Below are positions 1-10,500 of a DNA stretch of 23,196 nt, one piece after another. The stretch is taken from contig AJWJ01000379.1 of NCBI GenBank assembly GCA_000277445.1, positions 1 to 23,196 on the forward strand, in the 5' to 3' direction. Each line of letters opens with the position of its first letter. Position 1 is the stretch's first letter. The DNA comes from Polysphondylium violaceum (lineage: Eukaryota; Evosea; Eumycetozoa; Dictyosteliales; Dictyosteliaceae). Under the pieces are notes generated by a model. That model saw nothing but the letters and a program-made list of their open reading frames with translations. It searched no databases and was not told the origin of the DNA. Made by a program: the position numbers and the translations under genes.

Positions 1-138
1 TTTTTTTTTTTTTTTTTCTTAGTGGGGTTGAGTTTTTTTTGTTTTTATTATTTTTTTTTTTTCATTTCAAACAAATGTGTGATTTGATTTATACACTCAC
101 TAGTGTTTGATTATGCAGCAACAGCAAGAGAATAGAGA
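1..138 (+). promoter_or_regulatory. T-rich 5' flank of the Doa10-like gene
   Basis: Opens with a 17-base T run and has another T run at about 50-62, followed by CAGCAACAGCAAGAG just before the ATG. Oligo(dT) runs close to the start are typical of Dictyostelium core promoters. No specific factor site was recognised. The upstream part of the promoter lies outside the window. Confidence 0.5.
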
Positions 139-2392
139 ATGGATATAGATAATAATAATAGTAGTAGTGATAGTATAGGTGGTGGTAGAGGGGCTACTAT
201 TACCGGTATTGGTATCGGTGGTGGTGGTCACAACAATAACAATAACAACGAGGAAGAGGATTTCTGTAGAGTTTGTAGAAATGGCTCAACCGTTGAAAAT
301 CCTCTATCCTATCCATGCAAATGCAGTGGATCCATTAAATATATTCATCAGGATTGTCTCATGACTTGGATACAACACTCCAAGAGCTCATCTTGTGAAT
401 TGTGTGGTCATCCATTTAGATTTACACCAAGTAAGTACAAGTACACCATACTTTCTCGACAGTAGTACTGTTGTCGATGTGGAACAGGATGTTAACATAT
501 GTGTGTGTATTTATACAGTTTACTCAGATAATGCACCCGAACAAATACCCTATTTGGAGCTGATGATTGAGGCACTAAAGAGATTGAAATTATATATAAA
601 GAAGTTTGCCCGATTGGTGTATTTGGCATTTTGTTGGTTGTTTGTCGTGCCCACGCTTACGTGTTGGGCCTTTAATTTTTACTTTGGACAAAAGTGGAGC
701 TTTCTCCAAAACAGGGGAGACTCGCCATTCAATTTGTTTTATGATTTCTTTATTGGCACAATGTTGTTCTTTTGGATCATACTCACATCGACACTTAGTA
801 TCATGATTGTTGATTTCTTGGAACACAAGCAAGAGGAAATTGATTCCCAAGACGCAATAGAAAATCAAGACCCCAACGCCGCAGGAGCGCCGTTCAACAA
901 TTTGGCAAATTTAAATGTCCATGAGCGACATCTATTACATCAACAACAACTCAGACAACAACAACAAGCTCAACAGGCACAACAACAACAAGCTGGTCAA
1001 GTTTTATTTAGAATACCAGGTGTTTTTGAAATGTTGAGATTTGATAATCCAATTGAAAATTTAAATAACAACAATAATAATAATGATGATGACGATGATA
1101 ACAACAATAACGAACAACAACAACAACAACAAGTTAATTTAGGTGATGACAATCAAAATGATGATTTGGGTCATTTTAGTAAGTAGTCGTAGTTATTACA
1201 AGTTGCATTCAAGTTAATCTATATATTAATACGATCATATACTCTATTTATTAGTTGGATTATCAGGACCTTTATCTAAAATTTTAATCAATTGCTTTAT
1301 TGTTATAATTGCAAATGCAACATTTATAGCTTTGTTTTTGTATATCCCATTTTTAATGGGTCAAACATTGAGTAATTTATCATTGAATTTAGTGAAACAA
1401 CATTTAAAATTAGGTCTTATATCTGATGGTATATTTAATGTTGTAGTTGGTTATTGTATTCTTTCAGTTCTTTGTTTATTAGTATTGGTAAGTAATAATA
1501 ATATTTGTTTTATATATATTTACTAATATCTATCCTTATTATAGTCATTTATGATCACAAAAAAAATAGCATTAAAATTTTCAGTTTTATTCTTTTCATT
1601 TATAAAATTGTCAATGATTACATGCATTGATTTATGTGTGCTACCAATTATAGTTGGATTTTTTATCGATTTATGTTCATTAAAATTATTTGGTAGTACA
1701 TTTTCAAATAGAATTGAATATGCATTGGCAAACAAAAGTCAATTTATTTTGACTAGATGGGGATTTGGTATATTTTTTATGATGAATTTTGCCTATCTTC
1801 GTATTTCACTTAGACAAATATTAAGAAAAGGTGTATTTGATTTCTTTGAAAGAGATGATCCTGATTTTGATAGATCAAAAGCAATTATTAAAGTAATTAT
1901 ATTTAATTTTTATATACATATCTATTTTAAATACTTATATTAATATTGTTAATTAAAAATAGAATTCAATTTTACAAGAAATTGGTAGAAGATTAAAAAA
2001 TTTATTACTTTCAGTTTGTTTAGGAATTTTATTTGTTTATTTACCTACAAAGTTCTTATCATTTATTCCAAATTTATTACCAATTAATTTACATTTTGGT
2101 GATCCATTACATAAAGGTTCAGCTGATATGTTATGTATGTACAAAGTTTATCAATAATCTAGTATTATATTAATATATATATATAAAAATTATTATAGTT
2201 ATTTTATCAACTTATTATCTTCCAAAATTTGATATCCGAATGTCAATTAAAAATATAGTTAAAACTTGGATTTATAAAACTTCTTTTATTTTATCACTTG
2301 ATAGTTATTTACTTCCAAAAGAAGGTGAAAATCAAAATAATCAAAATAATCAAAATAATCAAAATAATAATAATAATGAAAATAACAATCAA

Positions 2393-2466
<74 letters not shown>

Positions 2467-3654
2467 AATTAATTTTAATCAACCAATTAATTTTAATTTT
2501 AACCAATCAACACAAACAGTTAATACAGATTCAATTACTAATACAACAACAAATATTAATAATAATAATCAACAAGATGAAATTTTATATCAAGAAAATG
2601 AAAATCAACAAGATGAAATTAATTATTATTATAATAATGAACATATTGTTGAAGAATTATTACCAGAAGAAATTGAAAAGATTGAAAAACAAAATATTGA
2701 ATATCCAAGTTTTTTCACATCAAGAATTATTTTATTCATATTTTTAGGTTGGTTAACATTATTTTCAGTTATTACAGCTTACATTTCATTACCTTTGGCA
2801 ATTGGTAGATATACAACACAATCATTTGCAACTGAAAATGATATCTATTCAATTTTACTTGGTTTCTTTATTTTAACAATGTCTACAAAAATTGTTTCTT
2901 TTGTTTTCTCTCCAATTAGTCATATAAATATTTTGCAATGGGTTTTGGTTGTATGTATAAAATATATTAAATAGTATTTTAAAAAAGTAAAAGAGACACT
3001 AACATCATCATCAATCATATCAATCAATAGTCATTAAAAATTTTAATACTTGGAATTTTATTAGTAGTATTTGTACCATTTTTAATTGGATTATTGGTAG
3101 ATTTAATATTTTTAGTACCAATTATGGTGTCTTATGATGAGTCATCTTATATATTTATACATCTTGGAGATATAATTCAACATTGGTGTTTTGGAGCTTT
3201 AATGTTAAAGTTTTGGTATAGGTGGATATCTGGAACCAATAATGATCCAAATAATATTAGAAACAATGTCCTCGAGGATTTAGATCAACCAAGAGATAGA
3301 TGGATAGACAGATTTGAGCGATTAAAGAGAAATGGATTCTTAAATGTCGATTTTAAGTTTACTCTCTTTAAAATTATATTTCCAATACTACACTATCCAT
3401 TGACATTATTCACTGTACCCTATTGTTTTGCCAGAGGAATTGTACCCTTGTTTGGTGGTAGTTTAATTTTAGAAAACATTGCCCTACGTTATGGTTTCTC
3501 TGTGTATTGTTTTATTTTAATCTCTGAAAGATTATTCCATAAAACTAGACAATGGATAAATCATTTTCATAATATTATCAGAGATGATAAATATTTAATT
3601 GGTAAACATTTACATAATTTAGAGAATAACAAAATTATTAATAATAATGAATAA
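139..3654 (+). CDS. MARCH6/TEB4/Doa10-type ER membrane RING-CH E3 ubiquitin ligase, 7 exons, 1026 aa
   Basis: Read by eye as seven exons: 139-430, 519-1178, 1255-1487, 1545-1892, 1963-2134, 2199-2950 and 3031-3654. All six introns are GT...AG and keep one frame (3081 nt with stop). Residues 43-89 form a RING-CH finger with C4HC3 spacing (C43, C46, C60, C62, H70, C73, C86, C89), followed by the family's FTPIY motif, whose Ile is completed across intron 1. Many hydrophobic segments follow. Exons 4-5 match the TEB4-Doa10 (TD) region (DLCSL, DDPDF). The C-terminus (DDKYLIGKHL, about residues 1004-1013) matches the conserved C-terminal element of Doa10/MARCH6. In this family the protein spans the ER membrane about 14 times and ubiquitinates ER and cytosolic degrons for ERAD. 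Length is close to human MARCH6. Low-complexity insertions (Gln/Asn in exon 2, a 24-Asn run in exon 6) lie in inter-helix loops. Orthology is inferred from recalled family sequence. Confidence 0.93.
265..405 (+). other. RING-CH (RINGv) zinc-binding domain of the Doa10-like ligase
   Basis: Codons for residues 43-89 of the Doa10-like protein. The eight zinc ligands follow C-x2-C-x13-C-x1-C-x7-H-x2-C-x12-C-x2-C. The His in ligand position 5 identifies the C4HC3 RING-CH class of membrane MARCH/Doa10 ligases rather than classic C3HC4 RING. The Trp in CLMTW is the usual E2-contact position of the family. Confidence 0.93.
2393..2464 (+). repeat. Uninterrupted (AAT)24 microsatellite coding for 24 Asn
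   Basis: Twenty-four AAT codons in frame inside exon 6 of the Doa10-like gene, with no AAC or other interruption. It sits in a longer Asn/Gln-rich stretch (about 2330-2580) between two membrane segments. Pure runs like this usually expand and contract by replication slippage, so length probably differs between strains. Confidence 0.97.
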
Positions 3655-3676
3655 ACACAAATGGCAATGATCTAAA

Positions 3677-3682
3677 AATAAA
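3677..3682 (+). terminator. AATAAA polyadenylation signal of the Doa10-like gene
   Basis: AATAAA 23 bases after the TAA stop. Short 3' UTRs are normal in this genome. Confidence 0.55.
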
Positions 3683-3960
3683 CCAAGATTTATTTATTTT
3701 TAACAATGGATATCATATGCACTGTGAATGTTTTTTTTTCATATAATGTCTATTTTTAGAACAATAGCACAATTTCTTTTTCTACAGATCAAGAAATTGG
3801 TTCCCCATTGCTATTTTTAACATTTTGGTGATAAATCTTAGTTTTGAGGATCACCCAAATGTGGGTTGGTAGAATTTTAAAATTTTTAAATCAATGAGTT
3901 TTTGAGTATTTAAACCACACCACTAAAAAACCACCATTATCAAATCATACCTTATATTTC

Positions 3961-4023
3961 TAAATATAACAATATTTTACTAAATCTTACTTTATTTTTA
4001 TAAATATAATAATATTTTACTAA
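3961..4023 (+). repeat. Two 23-bp direct repeats, 40-bp period, just upstream of the start codon
   Basis: The 23 bases at 3961-3983 recur at 4001-4023 with one mismatch (22 of 23). The second copy ends three bases before the ATG at 4026. Both read TAAATATAA, then C or T, then AATATTTTACTAA. It looks like a local tandem duplication of an A/T-rich leader or core-promoter segment. Function unknown. Confidence 0.8.
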
Positions 4024-4025
4024 CA

Positions 4026-4622
4026 ATGAATAAATTAATTGTTAATTTATTAGTTCTCTATCTTGCCATTGGGTTTAATTTCTGTAAAAGTGACTCTATA
4101 TACTTTTCTAGAAATGGTGGTGAAGGATATGTATCTTTGGCAGAAAGTGAACAAGCTTTTACTACCCCTTGCACATATAAAGACCATTTTGAAAACCTTG
4201 AAACAAAGAGATATATGATTAGCTTAGATGAAGCTACTCAAAACCATTACTTGAATATTAATTTTACTAGCGATGGTTTACCAGAAAATGTTGTCTTCCG
4301 TTTTGATGATTTTGATCAACACGAAAGTATTACTCCAATTGGCTATAGTCTTTGTAAAGGTGGTGAAAATCAAATTTACTTTAATTTGGCCCTTAACAAT
4401 ATGTACTCTGGAGGTGATGTTATCATTAGTATTACAGCAGATGTGTCTAAAATGTGTGGTCCAGTGATTGAAAAACCAGAAACTTCAACTCCTGAAATCC
4501 CAGATTTTAGTTATCAAACTATTCCTGAAAAATATAATAGAACTGTTTTTAGCTCAGGTACATCCCTTTCTTTCAACTCTCTTTTGATTTTTGGTATTTT
4601 CATTATATTCTTCTTTATTTAA
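4026..4622 (+). CDS. Small secreted, probably GPI-anchored cell-surface protein, family not recognised
   Basis: A single-exon frame of 198 aa. The first 22 residues (MNKLIVNLLVLYLAIGFNFC...) form a signal peptide. The C-terminus is a run of hydrophobic residues ending at the stop (LLIFGIFIIFFFI), preceded by a small-residue patch (FSSGTS). That is the layout of a GPI-anchor signal; a single C-terminal membrane helix is the alternative. The mature part has three Cys (TPC, SLC, KMC) and two N-glycosylation sequons (NFT, NRT). It looks beta-rich, followed by a short Pro/Thr/Glu stalk (EKPETSTPEIPD). I do not recognise the family. The ATG is chosen because it directly precedes the signal peptide and follows the A/T-rich leader AATATTTTACTAACA. 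Confidence 0.85.
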   Translation: MNKLIVNLLVLYLAIGFNFCKSDSIYFSRNGGEGYVSLAESEQAFTTPCTYKDHFENLETKRYMISLDEATQNHYLNINFTSDGLPENVVFRFDDFDQHESITPIGYSLCKGGENQIYFNLALNNMYSGGDVIISITADVSKMCGPVIEKPETSTPEIPDFSYQTIPEKYNRTVFSSGTSLSFNSLLIFGIFIIFFFI

Positions 4623-4689
4623 TTTTATTTTTAAATCATTGCGCATTATTTGGCATGATTATCAAAAACATTAAAACTTAAAATTATTA

Positions 4690-4695
4690 AATAAA
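4690..4695 (+). terminator. AATAAA polyadenylation signal of the small secreted-protein gene
   Basis: AATAAA 68 bases after the TAA stop at 4620-4622, the nearest good match downstream of the gene. Confidence 0.5.
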
Positions 4696-4801
4696 GATCA
4701 TTCGTTTTTATTCACCAGTGCAAACATAAACATATTACCATATTAAGTATCTTGTAAGATAGGCAAACTTTAAAACAAAGCCCGACAGTTGAATTTTTCG
4801 T

Positions 4802-4806
4802 AAAAA
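4802..4806 (-). terminator. RNA polymerase III T5 terminator of the tRNA-Ser gene
   Basis: Five T on the minus strand, three bases beyond the tRNA 3' end (after GAAC). This is a standard Pol III stop signal. Confidence 0.85.
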
Positions 4807-4809
4807 GTT

Positions 4810-4891
4810 CGACAGCTGCAGGGTTCGAACCTGCGCCTCCGAGGAGATTTGATTTCAAGTCAAACGCGTTAGACCACTTCGCTAAGCTGTC
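4810..4891 (-). tRNA. tRNA-Ser, anticodon UGA, 82 nt, no intron
   Basis: Read on the minus strand from 4891. The acceptor stem GACAGCT pairs perfectly with AGCTGTC, and the discriminator base is G73 (complement of C at 4810), as expected for serine. The anticodon arm is TTTGA-CTTGAAA-TCAAA, giving anticodon TGA in the seven-base loop. The T arm is GCAGG-TTCGAAC-CCTGC. A long variable arm (TCTCCTCGGAGGC) marks a class II tRNA and agrees with Ser. Internal promoter boxes are present: A box TAGCGAAGTGG and B box GGTTCGAACCC. It decodes UCA, a heavily used Ser codon in A/T-rich dictyostelid genes. CCA is not encoded, as normal for a nuclear gene. Confidence 0.97.
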
Positions 4892-5455
4892 TTGTGTGAA
4901 TCTTAAAAAATAAGCGTAATTTTTATATAATAATACCTTAAAAATTTCGTTGTTTTCTTAAATCTTTAATCTTTAAAAAATTTAGATATCTCATCCTTCA
5001 AGGTATTCTAAGAAATAAATGGTCAAAAAAATTCTCATAATTGATTAGCTTAACCAATTTGTTTGCAACATTTCTAGAAATCGAAAAAATTTATGAGATT
5101 TGCTTGAAATTAATATTACCAAAATCTTCAAAGTATTGGTGTAAGGTACCCACACACCTTGCAGAAAGATATTTTGAAAGAAAAAAAAATTGAGAGCACT
5201 CACGCAAAAATCCATTTTGTAAAAAGAATTTTTTTCAGAAAAAGAAAATATCTAAAAAATCATTGATTCACCTACAAATCAATGATTTTAAAAATTCATC
5301 ACCCGTTAATGGTCTAAAAAGGAACAAGGGAAGAAAAAATGTGAAAAAAACAAAAACTAAAAATAAAAACCTTGGTTCTAAATTTTAATCAAACAAGCAA
5401 AACATATAACACCATCACCGTTACTATATAATATATATACAGATAACTATTCAAG
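4892..5455. other. Gene-free A/T-rich region between tRNA-Ser and the seven-helix protein gene
   Basis: No open frame or RNA gene recognised. It contains a 13-bp inverted repeat (listed separately). The last 60 bases (ACCATCACC, then TATATAATATATATAC) are presumably the leader or core promoter of the gene starting at 5456. No mobile element remnant was recognised next to the tRNA, although tRNA flanks are favoured landing sites of TRE retroelements in this genus. Confidence 0.55.
5256..5289. repeat. 13-bp perfect inverted repeat with 8-base loop
   Basis: AAAATCATTGATT at 5256-5268 is the exact reverse complement of AATCAATGATTTT at 5277-5289, separated by CACCTACA. It lies about 170 bp upstream of the seven-helix protein gene and could form a hairpin in DNA or RNA. 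No known role. Confidence 0.85.
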
Positions 5456-7269
5456 ATGAATAGGCCACAAGATGAATTTACAGATGATGAAACAATGAAT
5501 GTTGCTATTGAAGTTGGCATGTCATTTAGAATCGTATTTTTCTTTATAATTTTTGTTTTAAATACTTCTCAAGCTTACTTTGAATATTTACATATTAAAT
5601 CAAGAGGGAAAAAGATAAATCCCAGATTTATGACTTTTCTTTCTATATCTCTGTTTCCTTTTTGTAAGTGCAATAAAATAGAGTGTGAAAAAACTGAATA
5701 AATATTTATATGTATGTCTAGTTAGAGTAGTAGGTACAGCCTGTAATCTATGGGAAAAGAGGAATGATTTTGGTTCTCTTTCAGGATTTTGGAGTTTGTG
5801 GGCTACATTATTTGAATTTTTTGAAGTAAGTATTTCTTTTAAAGAATTGGATTTTTTCAAATTGGTGTACTAATTTTTTAAACCAAAAGTGGAATTTTAT
5901 AAATTGTTATTGGTGTCAACTTTTATATACATTTTTTGTAAATAAGAAAATTAAGTTTGAAAACACTAAAAGAGTATGGATTTGGAGTTGGGGTATTGCT
6001 ATAGTGTTGACCCTGTGGACTATCGCTATGAGTATTCTTTGTTTTGCCTATGATAATAAGGAGAAAGGCAATACTATATCTGGTATTGGTATGATTGTGA
6101 TTATTGTAGTTATTGGTTTATTAATTTTTACAAATGGTTGTATGTTGGTCAGTTATATGAAGGGCAATGAGAAAAAGATTCCAAAACTGCAAGAAACCAT
6201 CAATAAGACTTCAAAACTGGCAGGAATTTTATTGATTTTAATCATTGTTCAATTGGGCCTTTATTTAATATTTAGTGTCATTTTGAAAACTCCACCCAAA
6301 TCCAAGCTTAAATTCCTAACATATTTGATCTCTACTTTATTAGAATTGTCTCAATTGGTTATTGTTATGCTTGCATTGGGTGATAATTCACTTGTCAACT
6401 ATTTCCTTTTCAGAAGAGTCAATGAAGCCAGTAGTAGTGGTGGTGCTACTACACAAATAAAACAAAGTTCAAGTGGTGGGCTTAATCCTCATGGATCAGG
6501 TACTGAGCAACATGGTTCCACTATAGAAATTAATTTAAACTCTTTTACCTCATCCAAAGAAATGAAATCAAATGTAGATTCAAGAGCATCATCTCAAATG
6601 GATGGTTTAAATCATTCCAATCAGCCATTGATTAAACAAACTTTAAGTAAAGGCTTTTCAATAGCTCTTTCAAGTTTACCATTCTCATCTTCCCCCTCCT
6701 CAACTCCAAGAGAAAATAATCAAAATAATAGTAGTAATGGTAATAATAATTCTACAAATCAATTTAATGATAGTATTTCTCAATTAAATGATAATAGTAA
6801 TAAGAATGAAAACTATGATAATAATAATAATATAATTTTAACTGAAAAATGTGATATTGAATTAGATTTAGTTGAAGAAGAAGAAAAGCAAGACCAAGAT
6901 GATAAAGAAGTTAAAATTGATATAGAGCCTGATAATAATGATAAAGAAAAAGAAGTTAAAGAAAAGTCACATGATCAAGAGATTCATGAAAAAACAGTAG
7001 AAAAAGAGCATCAAGAAATTAATATTGACAAAATTGAAAAGTCTTTATCTAACTCGTCATCATCCTCAATTAAAGATATTGATTTTGAAGTAGTCGAGGT
7101 CGAGCCAATAATCAATGAAAATGAAAATGGAATTAATGATAATCAATTTATTTCTGAATCCAAACGATCATTATCCTCTTCCTCCTCCTCAACTTCTTCT
7201 TCATCGTCAGCCTCTGTGGAAAAAGAACAACTAGACTACACTGCTGATAATACTCCTATTTTACATTAA
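5456..7269 (+). CDS. Seven-helix membrane protein with long Ser/Asn/acidic cytoplasmic tail, 3 exons, 544 aa
   Basis: Exons 5456-5663, 5722-5825 and 5947-7269 join in frame (1635 nt with stop); introns are 58 and 121 bp with GTAAGT donors. There is no signal peptide. Seven hydrophobic segments lie near residues 20-44, 54-80, 89-103, 115-140, 148-175, 195-217 and 226-248. Residues from about 260 to the end are hydrophilic: Ser/Gly/Asn-rich, then a Glu/Lys/Asp-rich charged part, then a Ser run. The body and tail layout recalls THH1/TOM1/TOM3 and GPR137-like proteins, but I cannot point to a decisive motif, so the family is left open. The start is the first ATG after the A/T-rich leader. Exon 2 alone codes for the end of helix 2 and for helix 3, which supports the splice model because all three exons read as one membrane protein. 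Confidence 0.82.
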
Positions 7270-7592
7270 GAAATTTTTTCTCATACTTTTATATATGCAT
7301 CAAATTTGTATCAATAAAGTGATTTTTGTTACCAACCCCCCATACATCTATATTACAATTCTATTTATATCTGAGATCACAGAGATTAGCAATTTTTTCT
7401 GAAAAAATTATCAAATACTAAAAAAATTAAAAAAATTAAAAAATTGAGAATTTTATCAGTTTTTTTTTTTTTGATGCGATATTTAAACTCATCGTTGATT
7501 TGATTCGAAGCAACCCAACAGCTTTTTTGTCTATTATCTGTAAATAAATTTTTAAATCTATTCTCTTTTTTATTTTATATATATTTCATTTT
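7270..7592. other. Intergenic region between the seven-helix gene and the RBR ligase gene
   Basis: Contains the poly(A) signal of the left gene, a 19-base palindrome at 7391-7409 (AATTTTTTC-T-GAAAAAATT), a 12-base T run and a TATATATAT stretch shortly before the ATG at 7593, as in a Dictyostelium core promoter. Nothing else seen. Confidence 0.55.
7313..7318 (+). terminator. AATAAA polyadenylation signal of the seven-helix protein gene
   Basis: AATAAA 44 bases after the TAA stop at 7267-7269. Confidence 0.6.
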
Positions 7593-10500
7593 ATGGCATC
7601 TACTTCAGTCTCTCATAACCACAACAACAATAAATCAACTCCTCAAAGCATTTATGTAGAATATGAAGTACCAGACACTAGAAAAAGATTTACAGTTTCA
7701 TTTATAAAGGTAATATTACTTTGATTGAATCATTGAATCATATGTGGTGTAAAATAAATCTCTAACAATTTTTTTTTTCACACAAAAATAGGACGACAAA
7801 GTTCATGAAACTTTGTGTGTTGTCATTCCAAATAAATTCACATGGAGTGGATTTATTCATTTACTTTTGACTAAATTTAAATTGGAGCCAAATTTAAAGA
7901 ACAAGATCAGAGTTAAAACCAATGACGGTAGAAGAATCAATGATTTAACCAATACATACAACAATCAATTGATTCAGTTTTCACTTAGTAATCTCTATGA
8001 AGAAGAACAAGAAGACATTCAACTTGATGCTCAAGGACTCCCATCCCTTAAATCATCATTCAACAATTCAACCACCGATAAAGATAGTGTCAAAAGATTA
8101 CCATTCTTAGAACCTGGCCAAAACGTTGAAAGTCAATTTATCAAAGATGCCATTAAATTATTGTCCACCTACAAGGATCACGTAATTATTGGTGAATCTT
8201 ATCCATACAAAGTAAAGGTTTTATTACCATTGGGCGGCAATTCTTCATTATATTTTGTTGAACAACCCTATCCAGAAGAAGGTGAACAAGAAAATGGCAA
8301 TTATAAATTCAATACCATCATTCATTGTAATGATATTGAAACTTTTACAAAAATCAAATCTGTTATTGATTTAAAAACAGATAAAGACTCTATTGTTAGC
8401 CTTGCCTCCAAAGTTGTAAATTTATCACCAAAAAAGAAATCCAATGAATACAAAGGCAGTGTTAGTGAACCAACTAGATCTCTTTTCCCAAATGATTTCA
8501 AGGTCCACTTTAACATCTCACCAAATGATTTCCTCTCGGATCACTATAGTTTAACCAATTTAATGTCCAAAAAATTTGATCTTCCATTCTCTTTGGCTCG
8601 TGATTTCCTATTCCAAGTCAAATGGTTGTTTAAAAAGACCAGAGGTTTTGAAAAGGCCAACTTTGATGAAAAATATCCAACCCACACAAAAAGAGATGTT
8701 TCTCAATACAATTTCAATTCCCTCAATTTAAATCTTCAAGACGGTGACGATGTTTTTGATTGCCCAATTTGCTACTGCGATTGCGGCATTCAAGATACCA
8801 CTGAACTTTTATGCGGCCATAGATTTTGTAACGATTGCCTCCAATCCTATTTCATTAGCTCTATTGAAGATGGTAATGGTGCCGCTGTCTCTATTGCTTG
8901 TCCAAGTGTTGGTTGTTCCAACAAGTTTGTAGATGAAGTCACTATTGAGACCCTTTTACCAGCCAAAAACATCACCAGACTCCAAGAAAACTATGTAAAT
9001 GATTTAATGTTTTTCACAAGATCCAAAAAATGTACCTGTGGTTATATTTACAAAAAACCATACGACACTAGCTGCTTTATTCCATTTTATGAATGCAAAT
9101 GCGGTGCCAATATTTGTCTCGATTGTGGTGAGGAAGATATTCATTGGCCATTGTCTTGCAAAGATGCGAGAACCGATGAAGACTTGCAATCCTATGACTG
9201 GATCGCCAAAAACACTACCATTTGCCCAAGCTGTCAATTCCCCGTCGAAAAATGGACCGGTTGCAACCATATGACCTGCAGCAGATGTAGACATGAGTTT
9301 TGTTATCTTTGTGGTAATGACTACAGAGGTCATATGCAATGCCCTCCTGGTAGAACCACCACTTACAAATACCAAAAGTTCTTTAAAGCCCTCAGAGGTA
9401 GAGAAATGAATCCAGATGTCATTCAATCATTCATTGAACAAGATACCAAGCCAGCCATCTCTCAAGCCCTCAAATCCATCCACAACAACATGATATTTTT
9501 ATCAATGAGAAGAAAGAATGCTACCAAAACATTTATCATGTCTTTTGAAGCACTTTTTATGACCCTCAGCGAGTATGCCTACTCCAAGGGTGGTTCCATC
9601 ACCCAAGACTCGATCACTTTTCTTCAAAGATGCACTAGAAAGTTTATGAGAGAAACCAGAAAGCCACCATCATTCTATCAGGTCTTAATCGATAATAGTC
9701 CAGTTGTCAAATCACTCTCTGCCAATATTTGCCTCAATGGCTCAGCCAGTGTAGTTGTTTCTAATGTGTTTGTCAACACTCAATTCTCGGAATTCAAAAA
9801 TGAAATTGTCTCTGCTCTCAAGAAAAAGAACATTGAAGGCTACGACGTCAAAAACATTAGAATCCTCAATAGATATGGCGGCCAAATTCGTTCAAGTTTG
9901 GAAATCTTTGACAAGGAAAAACTCTATATCATCAAAGACTCTGAAGAAAAGTTTATTGCCCCTTTTGACGATGACTCTGACGAAGAGAATGAGTCTGATC
10001 AAGGCGAATTGGTTACCGTTACTTTTGGCGAAATGACAAAAACATTTAATGAACTCAAACAAAAGAAACATGCCAAACTTGACAATCATCTCAAAAAATT
10101 GGAAAAAACTCTCAAAGAAAAAGAAGCCTTTAAAGATCATTTCAAACAATTGTTATTAGCTCCATCAACTATTGCTCAAGATGTTGTTGTCGATAACAAA
10201 GTTGATGGTGATGATACTGCCACCACTGCTGCTGATACTACCGCCACCACCGATGATGATGGTGATGAAGAAATTTTATTATCTCAATTCATTAAAGAAT
10301 TTGTAAAGATCAACAAATCAGACTCAGACACTGCTACCAGTGAAAGTGATTCTGGCAATGGATCATCAAGTATCACTGATAAGGAAGAACAAAACTTAAA
10401 GATCACTGAAAGAATCTTGGAAATTTTCAAATTCGAAAACTTGGAATACGACTATGTTTACCAAATTGTCTCTATTTCCCCAGATTTAAATTCAGCCTGT

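Larger units (their letters stand above)
3655..4025. other. Intergenic region between the Doa10-like gene and the small secreted-protein gene
   Basis: Holds the poly(A) signal of the left gene, a nine-base T run, and an imperfect direct repeat next to the following ATG. No open reading frame of note and no RNA gene seen. It must contain the promoter of the small gene at 4026. Confidence 0.6.

Noticed and set aside
590-868. 92-codon minus-strand open frame opposite exon 2 of the Doa10-like gene
   Set aside because: Shadow of the coding strand; the + strand reading is a conserved ligase segment.
4700-5100. Possible TRE retroelement insertion beside tRNA-Ser
   Set aside because: No element end, target-site duplication, oligo(A) tail at a coding remnant or reverse transcriptase-like frame was seen on either side.
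9004-9426. 140-codon minus-strand open frame opposite the RBR domain
   Set aside because: Antisense shadow of a Cys-rich conserved domain; no independent support.
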